This document shows positions 45,119 through 53,708 of a stretch of DNA of 64,000 nt, piece by piece. How positions within the stretch are numbered: position 1 is the stretch's first letter; the number at the start of each line of letters is the position of its first letter. Origin of the DNA: Lentisphaerota bacterium (GTDB lineage: Bacteria > Verrucomicrobiota > Lentisphaeria > Victivallales > Victivallaceae); assembly GCA_024225035.1 (NCBI GenBank), contig JAAEMX010000177.1, forward strand, positions 124,001-188,000. Direction: 5' to 3'. A program made the translations under genes and the position numbers. Under the pieces are notes generated by a model. That model made no database searches and was not told the DNA's origin. It saw only the letters and a program-made list of their open reading frames with translations.

Positions 45119-45948
45119 AAATAGTAATAACGGAGCCGGTCACATAAACTATGCATTGTCCAGCATCACTCAAAACGCTGCAGAACTGAAACTGTGCGGC
45201 TTCACATCAGCAGTCCCGGAAGACCTGTCAACAAACACAGCAAAAATGCTGGTCAAAGATTTCAACGTAAAATATTTTGAAGACTGGCGGCAAATGCTGG
45301 ACAGCTGAAAACAAATGCAGCATTATCGGAATGCATGGCATGCGTTATACCCCTGAATTTTATGCTGGCTATGTAGCATACAAAGATGGTGCTGTTGGTG
45401 ATTTAGTTATGCTCTATGGGCCTAAATCCTACGACTTTGGAGAAAGCCGTCCTGATTTCTATAAAAAACGTGAAACATATGGCGGAACTATTCTATGGGT
45501 AGCAGTTCATCCGCTGGACAGGTTCCAGTGGACAGGCGGAGACATTACCGAAGTTTACGCCGCTCACACTTTAAAAGGCAACCATGGCTACGGCGAAGGC
45601 GAAGGAGCAGCTGTTATATCAACCCACTTCGCCAACGACACGATAGGCACGATTTCGGCAGATTACCTGCGCACTAAAAATTCCGGGTCGCACGGGGATG
45701 ATCAACTAAGAATAGCCGGCTCACGAGGTGTTATCGAGATCATGCACGGCAAACCCATATTAACTAACGGTGACACCACACCGCGAGAACTGGAACTTAA
45801 ACCGGAAGACGACTTTTTTGGAGACTTCTGCCGCTCTCTTCAAGGACAAGGTACCTGTCGCCTGACTATGGAAGATACATTTAACGTTTCAAAAATTGCT
45901 TTATGCGCCAAAGAAAGCGCCGACACCCGAACTTTGATAAAACTGTAA
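45115..45948 (+). pseudogene. Second Gfo/Idh/MocA oxidoreductase, frameshifted and deleted
   Basis: ATG 45115 gives MKIVIT, then stops; one frame away the sequence continues GAGHINYALSSITQNAAELK to a stop after WRQMLDS near 45308. A third piece, open to 45948, begins near ENKCSIIGMHGMRYTPEFY and carries the C-terminal domain (WVAVHPLDRFQWTGGDITEV, TFNVSKIALCAKESADT). The segment around the EKP motif is absent, so the gene has both a frameshift near its start and an internal deletion. It is coupled by ATGA to the preceding gene. Confidence 0.75.
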
Positions 45949-45960
45949 AATTATATAAGG

Positions 45961-46808
45961 TTATTCCGGAATGATGCCTGATTTTCGCATGGTCTGGGGC
46001 GTCATTCCATATACTCGTTTAAATGCGCGGTTGAAACAGGACGGAGAATCATACCCGACCCTTTCCGCAATTTCCTTGCAGCTGTAGCTGGTATTGCGCA
46101 GAATATCCTGAGCAAACTGCATTTTCACCCTAATGATATATTCCTGCGGGCTGGCATCGATCTGGCGCCGAAACGCCCTTGACAAGTGCTCTCTGCTGAC
46201 CTGCATTTTATCAGCTATTTCAGTAATGCTGATAGGCTCAGCCATATTTTCAACTATCAGGCTCTGCGCCTGCCCCACCAGTTCAGAGTACGGGTTGTCC
46301 AGAATGCCTTTCTCAAGTCTGTCGCTTACTCCGGTAAAGATCGACATCACCAGCCCTGCGGCATTTAACGGAGACAAAACCTGCACCGTACTTTCAAGTC
46401 CTTTAAATGCACGCATGCGTTTAATTACAGGATGATTTTCAGGCAAAGTAAAAATGCAACCGTACCGTTTTACCAAGTCAGCCACCATTGCCTCGAGACT
46501 CTTACCGTCAAAGCTAATCCACAGAAAAACCCATGGTTTGCTTCCCTCAGGAGGATAATAGTATGACGTATGCGGATCATAGTGGTTATGAATAAAAACT
46601 GTCCCTGCCAATAATTTTGGGTACCTTTATGCAGAAACCTGCCCTCTCCGCTGACTGTATAAACCAGTTGTCCGCCGGTCTGGTCAAGTCTTTTCCAGCC
46701 ATCCAGTCTATACTCAGGCTTGGTTTGAATTTCCTATACCGCCCACGTTGGATACGGCAGACTCTCGAGAGCCCGATGAACTTCAAATTTCACTTCCCAC
46801 AATCGCAT
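45961..46808 (-). pseudogene. AraC-family regulator, broken by a stop and a frameshift
   Basis: The intact part (46611 down to 45961, 216 residues) has the AraC double HTH: ISITEIADKMQVSREHLSRAF and SCKEIAERVGYDSPSCFNRAFK. The missing sensor N terminus is present upstream: ATG 46808 with an AGGATG site encodes MRLWEVKFEVHRALESLPYP, then an in-frame TAG. Reading resumes (KPEYRLDGWKRLDQTGG, LVYTVSGEGRFLHKGT) until a one-base shift near 46620 leads into the intact part. An internal start at 46611 could still give a sensor-less protein. Confidence 0.75.
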
Positions 46809-46943
46809 TTATCACATCCTGATATTATATATCACATTTTGTATATAAAACTACTATTGCATTATTAATCATATGACCTAGAATAAACCTTACAGACTTA
46901 AATGCAACTTGTAAAATACTTTTCAGCAAAACTGGAGACCAAC

Positions 46944-47714
46944 ATGACAAAAAAAATAAATGTCACAATCTGGAATGAGTTCCGGCATGAAAAGAGCAAC
47001 GAAGCTGTAAAAAAGCTATACCCTGACGGCATGCACAAAGCCATTGGCAAAGGTATTGCAGCATCAGATTTAAACATTCGCTATGCCACTCTGGACGAGC
47101 CGGAACACGGGCTGACTGATGAAGTACTAAACACAACAGATGTATTGCTCTGGTGGGGACATTGCGCCCATGGTGAAGTCAAAGACGAAATTGTTGAAAA
47201 AGTCCACCGCAAAGTGCTTGAAGGCATGGGGCTTCTTGTCCTGCATTCCGGACATTTTTCAAAAATATTCAAGAAAATAACCGGTACAAACTGCAGCTTA
47301 AAATGGCGTGAAGAAGCTGAAAAAGAACGCCTCTGGAATCTGGAGCCTTCCCACCCGATAACTCAGGATATTGGCGATTACTTTGAAATACCTAACACTG
47401 AAATGTATGGCGAGCGTTTTGATATTCCTACCCCAGACAAACTTATCTTTGTTTCCTGGTTCGAAGGCGGCGAAGTTTTCCGTAGCGGATGTGTTTTTGA
47501 GCGTGGGTATGGTAAAATCTTTTATTTCCGCCCCGGACACGAAACTTATCCCATCTATCATAATGAAACCGTGCTGAAAATAATCGGTAACGCTGTTCGC
47601 TGGGCTCATTCGGATTATAAAGCAGAACATATTTGCCCGCAGAGCAAACCTATTGAAACGCTGACATCCAAAGACATTGATTTCGGCAAAGCTGGTATTG
47701 AGCAGGGCGTATAA
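46944..47714 (+). CDS. ThuA-like sugar-utilisation protein
   Basis: This 256-residue protein of the ThuA (glutamine-amidotransferase-like) fold has [11 protein letters not shown] at its N terminus, [14 protein letters not shown] and [11 protein letters not shown] in the middle and [16 protein letters not shown] near the end. ThuA proteins assist trehalose or other disaccharide catabolism. ATG 46944 has GGAG six bases upstream; the longer frame from 46902 is less likely. It pairs with the MocA gene 31 bases downstream, the frequent thuA-oxidoreductase arrangement. Confidence 0.9.
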   Translation: MTKKINVTIWNEFRHEKSNEAVKKLYPDGMHKAIGKGIAASDLNIRYATLDEPEHGLTDEVLNTTDVLLWWGHCAHGEVKDEIVEKVHRKVLEGMGLLVLHSGHFSKIFKKITGTNCSLKWREEAEKERLWNLEPSHPITQDIGDYFEIPNTEMYGERFDIPTPDKLIFVSWFEGGEVFRSGCVFERGYGKIFYFRPGHETYPIYHNETVLKIIGNAVRWAHSDYKAEHICPQSKPIETLTSKDIDFGKAGIEQGV

Positions 47715-47745
47715 ACTATTTGCAAGCAAACGAGGAAGCACTATC

Positions 47746-48822
47746 ATGACCAAAAAACTTAGAGCAGGTGTTGTCGGCGTTGGTATGGGCGGAGCGCATA
47801 TTAATGGATTTAATCAGCACCCGAATGTAGAAGTTGTAGCTTTGGCCGACGTCAATAAAGAACGAATGGAAGAGCGCAATAAAGAGTTCTGCATAAAAAA
47901 ACTGTATACTTCCGCCAAAAAAATGTTCACACAGGAAAAGCTTGATATTGTCAGTATAGCTGTCCCAAATAAATTTCACAAGACTTTGACCATCGCCGCA
48001 CTGGAATCAGGGGCTCATGTATTATGTGAAAAACCTATGGCCCTAAATGCGGCCGAAGCCGAAGAAATGCTGGCTGTCGCCGAAAAAAATAACTGCAAAT
48101 TGATGATAAACTTCAGTTTCAGATTTACTCCTCAAGCCTACGCAATGAAAAAAGAAGTCGAGTCCGGCATCCTTGGCGAAATATACTTTGCAAGAAGTAT
48201 ATGGCATCGTCGCCGCGGAATACCAGGATTCAGTACCAGTACCTTCGGAGCTCAAACAGCTAAACCGGGCGGCTGGTTTTTCGATAAAAAATTATCCGGA
48301 GGCGGCCCATTAATCGACCTCGGTGTACACAGACTGGATTTGGCCTTATGGTTAATGGGATACCCGGAGCCTGACACTGTTTTTGCTTCTACTTACGACA
48401 AACTTGCCTCTAAAATGGCTGCGGAACGTGACGTCAGCTACAACGTCGAAGACCTCGCAACAGCTATGATAAAATTTAAAAACGGAGCGACTCTCAATTT
48501 AGAAGCGTCATGGGCGGCAAATATTAAAGAAAATGAAATGATGGAAACCAGACTGCTCGGAACAGAAGGAGGCATGGTTCAGAAAAATCTAAATGAAAGC
48601 TATACTTTTGACATGGAAGTTTTCACTGAGGAAAACGGCAGCCTTTATGATAAAGTGCTGCACCCAGTGCCAACAGTTGTGCCAAGTTCCTACTACGCAT
48701 TTGCGGAAGCCGTTTACAATGAACAGCCAGTTCCCGCACCCGGCTCTGAAGGTTTAACTGTTATGCGCTTGCTTGACGCGATCTATGCCAGCGCACAGTC
48801 TGGTACTCCTGTAAAACTATAG
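47746..48822 (+). CDS. Gfo/Idh/MocA-family oxidoreductase
   Basis: This 358-residue NAD(P)-dependent sugar dehydrogenase has the Rossmann motif GVVGVGMGGAHINGF, the catalytic EKPMALNAAEAEE and GGGPLIDLGVHRLDLALWLMG. It is the intact member of the three MocA genes in this locus. ATG 47746 has GAGGAA upstream. It probably oxidises a sugar together with the ThuA-like protein. Confidence 0.92.
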   Translation: MTKKLRAGVVGVGMGGAHINGFNQHPNVEVVALADVNKERMEERNKEFCIKKLYTSAKKMFTQEKLDIVSIAVPNKFHKTLTIAALESGAHVLCEKPMALNAAEAEEMLAVAEKNNCKLMINFSFRFTPQAYAMKKEVESGILGEIYFARSIWHRRRGIPGFSTSTFGAQTAKPGGWFFDKKLSGGGPLIDLGVHRLDLALWLMGYPEPDTVFASTYDKLASKMAAERDVSYNVEDLATAMIKFKNGATLNLEASWAANIKENEMMETRLLGTEGGMVQKNLNESYTFDMEVFTEENGSLYDKVLHPVPTVVPSSYYAFAEAVYNEQPVPAPGSEGLTVMRLLDAIYASAQSGTPVKL

Positions 48823-48858
48823 CGTTCTCTTAATCATGTAGATTATAATTTTAAAAAA

Positions 48859-48888
48859 CAAAGGCTGTTTGTCAATTACAGCCTTTGT
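48859..48888 (+). terminator. Terminator after MocA gene
   Basis: ACAAAGGCTGT and its exact complement form an 11-bp stem with an 8-base loop. The minus-strand side has the longer T-run, so the element may work in both directions. Confidence 0.65.
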
Positions 48889-49219
48889 TGACTTTTCTAT
48901 AAAAAATTTAATGGAAATTTAATATTTAGTATAGTATATTTCAATCCAAATAACCTTACCTGAATCACACTCCATTCACTCTATTTTGTTGTAACTATCA
49001 AAGCATTAGCACTCTAAGTCAGTTCAAATTGTCTGATTTTATATGTTAATAAGTTATCAAACAAAATACTATTTTATAATACCCGCTCTAGTTTAATAAG
49101 TTATAAAAATACTAAACAAATAATTTCCTCATATTTTTCCGCTTGCATTTTATCTAAAATGTATTATTATGTTAACATTAGAGAAATTGTGTTATGTTTT
49201 TTGAAAAACGGAGTTAATT
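48889..49219 (+). promoter_or_regulatory. Upstream region of first GntR gene
   Basis: This AT-rich interval contains a block at 49142-49190 (GCTTGCATTT, then ATGTATTAT and ATTAGAGAA) that is repeated before the second GntR gene. TTGCAT at 49144-49149 is a candidate -35 box. The shared ATTAGAGAA could be an operator half. Confidence 0.45.
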
Positions 49220-49840
49220 ATGGCCTCATTATCTAAAAGGCAACAGCGGGTAGATAATGTCCGCAGATGGATTGTCAAAAAAACGTTACCCGAGGGCCAG
49301 TACACTAATGAGTATGAGCTATGTGAAAAGTTCTCAATGAGTAGAACTCAGGTTCGCGACATACTGAAGGAACTGGAAGTTCAAAACATTATTGTACGTC
49401 GTCAGCGCAAGGGTATCCGCGTCAGGGAAATTCCCAAAAAAGAAGCAAGTGATATTTTTGAAATTTTTGAAGCTCTGGAAGCTATCGCGGCAAGAACTGC
49501 TGCTGTAATGCCTAAATCCAGAGATCTTGACATGCTGCGTAAGCATGCCGGGGACTTTAACACTGCTATGCAGGGTAAAGATATCAAAGCTAAGAAAAAA
49601 TCTGATATTGCTTTTCACAAAAAACTTCTTGAAATGTCAGGCAACGAAGCTGTCAAGCGTATGACCAGCCAGTACCTGCTGATTGAAGAAGCTTACAGAA
49701 TGTGTACCCCGGGCAGACCTGATCCACTGAAGAACCATGCAGCAGCCAGCCATGAAGCGATTGTTGAAGCTCTGGAAGCCCAAAACGGCATTGTTGCAGA
49801 ACAATTAATCAGGCAGCACTTAAGGCAGGCGACAACCTGA
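49220..49840 (+). CDS. GntR-family regulator, tandem copy 1
   Basis: This 206-residue protein has a winged helix (TLPEGQYTNEYELCEKF, MSRTQVRDILKELEVQNIIV) and a short FCD ligand-binding domain with FHKKLLEMSGNEAV. It is closely related to the gene at 50163 (matching RRQRKGIR(V/I)RE segment and layout). The ATG has CGGAG. It probably controls nearby sugar genes or itself. Confidence 0.92.
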   Translation: MASLSKRQQRVDNVRRWIVKKTLPEGQYTNEYELCEKFSMSRTQVRDILKELEVQNIIVRRQRKGIRVREIPKKEASDIFEIFEALEAIAARTAAVMPKSRDLDMLRKHAGDFNTAMQGKDIKAKKKSDIAFHKKLLEMSGNEAVKRMTSQYLLIEEAYRMCTPGRPDPLKNHAAASHEAIVEALEAQNGIVAEQLIRQHLRQATT

Positions 49841-49906
49841 TTGGATTGCCCAAACAACCAGACTGCTTTTAATAAACACTAAAATGACCAGTTATTAAAT
49901 GATAGA

Positions 49907-49953
49907 CAACTCCTGATTAATGCCAGGAACAACCTACTTCTAATGAGGAGTTG
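49907..49953 (+). repeat. Inverted repeat over a ribosome binding site
   Basis: CAACTCCTGATTA (49907-49919) and TAATGAGGAGTTG (49941-49953) are complementary at 12 of 13 positions with a 21-base loop. The right arm contains the GAGGAG site of the tiny frame that follows, so folding would hide it. Confidence 0.45.
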
Positions 49954-49956
49954 AAA

Positions 49957-50019
49957 TTGTTTACGATCATAATTGGCCTGGTATCCGGTGCTTACTTATT
50001 TATGCTTCAATTATGCTGA
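49957..50019 (+). CDS. Possible 20-residue hydrophobic peptide
   Basis: TTG 49957 follows GAGGAG by six bases and opens a frame of 20 codons (FTIIIGLVSGAYLFMLQLC after the start), a single membrane segment. It lies between two GntR genes. Length and rare start make it doubtful. Confidence 0.25.
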   Translation: MFTIIIGLVSGAYLFMLQLC

Positions 50020-50083
50020 ACTTGACAATCGGGATAGCCTGTTTTATGTACAACCGCAGTATTTGCATCCCGAATAGTACAGC

Positions 50084-50126
50084 TTGCATTTCAGCATAAA
50101 TAATGTACTATAATTGTATTAGAGAA
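50084..50126 (+). promoter_or_regulatory. Promoter region of second GntR gene
   Basis: TTGCAT (50084-50089) and a perfect TATAAT (50109-50114), 19 bases apart, precede ATTAGAGAA. The block GCTTGCATTT...ATGTA.TAT...ATTAGAGAA matches the one before the first GntR gene. Confidence 0.5.
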
Positions 50127-50162
50127 GAGAATTGCTTATTGTTTTAATTTATGGAGATGATT

Positions 50163-50819
50163 ATGGCCTCAGTAGCAGAAAAACGACAACAGATAATAGA
50201 TATCTGGGAATGGATTCTTGAAAAAACCATTCCAGAAGAAAGTTTTACGAACGAATACGAACTTTGCGAGCAGTTTGCAATAAGCCGCACTCAGCTTCGA
50301 GACATCCTGAAAGAACTCGAAGTACGTGGCATTATCGAACGCCGCCAGCGCAAAGGAATTCGCATACGCGAACTTTCTGACAAAGAAATCAGCGATATTT
50401 TCGAAGTCCGCGAAGCTCTCGAGAGTATTGCAGCACGTAATGCCGCAATCAGAGCTACAGCTCGCGACATAAGACTGCTGCGCAAATACTCAAATACCTT
50501 TGACAGATCTATGGAAAAAGGTGAGACTAAAATGGAAATTGAAGCGGAAATCGCTTTTCACCAGAAAATAGTTGATATGTCAGGAAATATTGCGGTTCAG
50601 CGTGTGATCAAGCAGCTCATGCTCATTGAAAAAGTTTTCAAGATGGGCAAAGGCGTTAGACCAGGCATTACTCATGAACCTGAACGTGCGACTCATGATG
50701 CCATCATCAGTGCACTTGAAAATCACGACAGCGACAAGGCTGAAGAGCTGGTAAGAGAACACATCCTCTGGTCTAGAGGTGAGGCTTTAGATGTAGAGGA
50801 AGAAAACAGCCAGGACTAA
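50163..50819 (+). CDS. GntR-family regulator, tandem copy 2
   Basis: This 218-residue paralogue of the preceding GntR gene has the winged helix (TIPEESFTNEYELCEQF, ISRTQLRDILKELEVRGIIE) and FCD domain (FHQKIVDMSGNIAVQRV). ATG 50163 has GGAG six bases upstream; the in-frame ATG at 50151 is part of that site. A C-terminal acidic tail differs from copy 1. It ends 222 bases before the AmmeMemoRadiSam operon and could regulate it. Confidence 0.92.
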   Translation: MASVAEKRQQIIDIWEWILEKTIPEESFTNEYELCEQFAISRTQLRDILKELEVRGIIERRQRKGIRIRELSDKEISDIFEVREALESIAARNAAIRATARDIRLLRKYSNTFDRSMEKGETKMEIEAEIAFHQKIVDMSGNIAVQRVIKQLMLIEKVFKMGKGVRPGITHEPERATHDAIISALENHDSDKAEELVREHILWSRGEALDVEEENSQD

Positions 50820-50883
50820 TAACTGATTTTTGAACAGCCTAATAGTAAAAACGCTTGCTTCAAAACGATAACTTAATAACGTA

Positions 50884-50903
50884 CAAAGCTTAAAAGCTTT
50901 TTC
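50884..50903 (+). terminator. Weak terminator after GntR copy 2
   Basis: AAAGC and GCTTT pair across a short loop, followed by TTTCG. The stem is short and AT-rich. Confidence 0.3.
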
Positions 50904-50937
50904 GTCGTTGACGGAGTATAGCGTTTTTCTAAACTTC

Positions 50938-50979
50938 CGAATCAAACGACCTTGATTCGTAGCGGATTAGCCGTATAAT
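50938..50979 (+). promoter_or_regulatory. Promoter and operator of the AmmeMemoRadiSam operon
   Basis: CGAATCAA (50938-50945) and TTGATTCG (50952-50959) form a perfect 8-bp inverted repeat with a 6-base spacer. The right arm contains the -35 box TTGATT (50952-50957), and TATAAT (50974-50979) follows 16 bases later. A dimeric regulator bound here would block the promoter. Confidence 0.6.
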
Positions 50980-51040
50980 AATCCCTGAGGACTATTTGCT
51001 CATTTTTGATCCAGCAATATTTTAAGCAGGGACTGCTGTT

Positions 51041-52009
51041 ATGAAGGTCGTTTGTGAATTGTGTCCCAAAAAATGTGCTTTAAATCAGGGGGAGGCCGGC
51101 AATTGCCGTGCCAGAGTAAACCTTGACGGAGAACTGGTTGCCATAACTTATGGCTTCCCCTGTGCTCTGCACGTTGACCCGATCGAAAAAAAACCACTCT
51201 TCCACTTCCTGCCGGGCAGCCGCGCTTTTTCTATAGCTACAGCCGGATGTAATCTGCATTGTCTGAACTGCCAGAACTGGGAAATATCACAAGCCAATCC
51301 GGATCAGGTTAGATCGTTCAGAATGCCTCCCAAACAAGTAATTAGAGCTGCCCGTAAACTCAAGTGCAAATCAATAGCTTATACCTATACTGACCCTGTC
51401 ATATTTTACGAATACACACTGGACACATCGCGTCTGGCGCGTGAACAGGGCATTAGAAATGTTTTAGTGACCGCAGGATACATAAACCACAAGCCACTTA
51501 AAGAACTGTGCAAATATACCGATGCGGCTAATATCGATCTAAAAGGATTCTCCGACAAATTTTATCAAACCGTCTGCAACGCTACTTTGCGACCGGTTCT
51601 GAATTCTCTGGTCACAGCTAAGGAATGCGGCGTCGAAGTTGAAGTTACTAACCTGCTGCTCCCTACACTTAATGACAGCGACGAGATGATCAGCAATCTT
51701 TGCCACTGGGTAAAATCAAACCTTGGTGAAGATACTCCACTGCATTTTTCCAGATTCTCTCCACGCTATAAAATGCGCAACCTGCCCCCTACTCCAATTG
51801 CTACAATTGAAAAGGCCAGACAGCTGGCAAAGTCCGCAGGTTTAAAATACGTCTATGCAGGAAATGTCCTGAACTCTGAATGGGCCTCAACATTTTGCCC
51901 CGGCTGCGACAAAAAACTTGTTCGACGGGCAGGGGTCAGCTTCTTAGGAAGTAAGCTGAAAAACGGCAAGTGTCCACATTGCGGAAAAGCTATCGAAGGA
52001 GTATGGTAA
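51041..52009 (+). CDS. amrS: AmmeMemoRadiSam system radical SAM enzyme
   Basis: This 322-residue enzyme has the radical SAM motif CNLHCLNCQNWEIS (C-x3-C-x2-C; about residue 70-77), an N-terminal Cys cluster (CELCPKKCAL...GNC) and a C-terminal zinc ribbon (CPGCDKKL...CPHCGKAI). The family is defined by its co-occurrence with MEMO and AMMECR1 proteins; as far as I know its reaction is not established. It is cytoplasmic, the first gene of a four-gene operon, and its stop overlaps the next start. Confidence 0.92.
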   Translation: MKVVCELCPKKCALNQGEAGNCRARVNLDGELVAITYGFPCALHVDPIEKKPLFHFLPGSRAFSIATAGCNLHCLNCQNWEISQANPDQVRSFRMPPKQVIRAARKLKCKSIAYTYTDPVIFYEYTLDTSRLAREQGIRNVLVTAGYINHKPLKELCKYTDAANIDLKGFSDKFYQTVCNATLRPVLNSLVTAKECGVEVEVTNLLLPTLNDSDEMISNLCHWVKSNLGEDTPLHFSRFSPRYKMRNLPPTPIATIEKARQLAKSAGLKYVYAGNVLNSEWASTFCPGCDKKLVRRAGVSFLGSKLKNGKCPHCGKAIEGVW

Positions 52010-52194
52010 TGCAGTTAGCAAAAAGAGATTTTATTAAACTTTTAGCGGCGGTTGTATTTTTACCGCGTATAGTAAAGCTCATTCCCCAAACAGTCAGCCG
52101 CGTCACCAAGGCCGCGCCAGGCAAACGGGCTCCCGGCGGCGAAAAAACTGTTAACTGGGATAAGATTCAAAAAAGAGGAGATTGGCTGGGATGA
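52009..52194 (+). CDS. Small Tat-like signal peptide protein
   Basis: This 61-residue protein begins MQLAKRDFIKLLAAVVFLP, resembling a Tat signal with Lys-Arg in place of the Arg pair, followed by a basic C-terminal tail. Overlaps couple it both upstream (TAATG) and downstream (ATGA). It is too short for an enzyme and could be a membrane anchor, chaperone or partner of the exported MEMO-AMMECR1 protein. Confidence 0.7.
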   Translation: MQLAKRDFIKLLAAVVFLPRIVKLIPQTVSRVTKAAPGKRAPGGEKTVNWDKIQKRGDWLG

Positions 52195-53708
52195 AGTATT
52201 TTTTATACACACTGCTCACACTGTGCCTTTGCGGTCAACTTGCAGCAAAAACTATCAACAGCAGCATTGCTGGGAAATGGTATCCATCTGACCCTAAGGT
52301 TCTGACAAAGCAAATCAAATCATTTGTTGATAATGCTGATGTGAGAGTTTACAAAAACGTTAACGGGCTGTTGCTGCCCCATGCCGGCTATAAATACTCA
52401 GGCGGGATTGCCGGTGCCGGGATAAGACAGATTATGGGGAAAAAATATAAAAGGGTAATTGTTCTCGGCCCGAGTCACCACCACCCAATAATGAACAAAA
52501 TATGCATCCCTGACGTTAAATTTTTCAAAACCCCGCTCGGCACAATAAGTGTTGACACTGAAGTTATTTCAAAACTGCGCAAGTATAAGTTTGTTGAAGT
52601 TGACAAAAGCCCGCATATGGTCGATCACAGCATTCAGATAGAGCTGCCGATGCTCCAGTATGCCTTGAAGGATTTCAAACTGGTTCCGATATTAGTTGGG
52701 CGCATAACATGGCCTACTGTATGCAAAATAGCTCAAGCTTTGCTGAAGGTCGCTGATAAAGACACCCTCGTAGTCTTCAGCGCTGATTTCACCCACTACG
52801 GCAAACGTTTCGGGTTTATTCCGTACGGTGTTGACTTCCTGACCCGCCGCCGCATTAAACAACTTGACCTGACTGCGTTCAGATTTATAGAGGAAAAGGA
52901 CGGAGAAGGACTGCTCGGCTTTATAGACAACACCGGAGCTACTATCTGCGGACGTGACACGCTCGCCATTGCGGCTCAAATGATGGATAAAGATTCAAAT
53001 GTAAAAATGCTTGCATACGGAACTTCCGCTGAAGTTACCGGTACAATCAGCTGCTCTGTTTCTTATATCACTGCAGCTTTTCTGGACGGTTGGAAAGACC
53101 TGAACAAAGTCCCTGATCCACCGGAATCCATTCAGGATATTCAGATCAGTGATCAGGAAAAAGCCATGCTGCTTGGTCTGGCCAGAGAGGCAATAGGTTT
53201 CAGTTTAGAGAAAAATCATTCGCCCAAACTTGAAGACTTAAACTTTAAGCCTACGGCCGAACTTAAAGAAAAACGAGCAGTATTTATAACTATACGGCAG
53301 AATGGTCAGCTCAAAGGCTGCATGGGAGAGCTCTACCCTACCCGTCCGCTTTATGCCGCAGTGGTTCATCAGGCAATAAATGCAGCGTTTCTGGACTCAC
53401 GCTTTCTGCCGCTGACCAGAACAAGTCAGGAAGGCTATACGATTGAAATAGCTATCCTTACTCAGCCTCACATTGTTGACAACTGGAAAAAAATAAAAAT
53501 CGGAACCGATGGGATTATCTTGAAAAAAGGCCATCGTCGAGCGGTTTTTCTGCCTCAAGTCGCAAAAGAGCAGGGGTGGGATCTAGAGGAAACCCTTACC
53601 CATCTGTCAATGAAAGCCGGGCTTCCGCCTTACTCATGGAAAACAAATACCTCTTTCGAGGTTTTTCAAACTATCAGATTTGCTGAAAAATCAGGAGCTA
53701 TTGAATAA
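52191..53708 (+). CDS. Exported MEMO-AMMECR1 fusion (AmmeMemoRadiSam B+A)
   Basis: This 505-residue protein starts at ATG 52191 (GAGGAG upstream) with a signal peptide (cleavage near A18/A19). Residues about 22-300 are a MEMO domain: LLPHAGYKYSGG (H64), GPSHHHPI (H96-98) and ATICGRD (Cys near 253) match the His/His/Cys metal site of human MEMO. Residues about 325-495 are AMMECR1 (QLKGCMGELYPTRPL). MEMO proteins are related to non-haem iron dioxygenases. The signal peptide is odd, as the radical SAM partner is cytoplasmic. It is coupled to both neighbours by overlaps. Confidence 0.92.
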   Translation: MKYFLYTLLTLCLCGQLAAKTINSSIAGKWYPSDPKVLTKQIKSFVDNADVRVYKNVNGLLLPHAGYKYSGGIAGAGIRQIMGKKYKRVIVLGPSHHHPIMNKICIPDVKFFKTPLGTISVDTEVISKLRKYKFVEVDKSPHMVDHSIQIELPMLQYALKDFKLVPILVGRITWPTVCKIAQALLKVADKDTLVVFSADFTHYGKRFGFIPYGVDFLTRRRIKQLDLTAFRFIEEKDGEGLLGFIDNTGATICGRDTLAIAAQMMDKDSNVKMLAYGTSAEVTGTISCSVSYITAAFLDGWKDLNKVPDPPESIQDIQISDQEKAMLLGLAREAIGFSLEKNHSPKLEDLNFKPTAELKEKRAVFITIRQNGQLKGCMGELYPTRPLYAAVVHQAINAAFLDSRFLPLTRTSQEGYTIEIAILTQPHIVDNWKKIKIGTDGIILKKGHRRAVFLPQVAKEQGWDLEETLTHLSMKAGLPPYSWKTNTSFEVFQTIRFAEKSGAIE

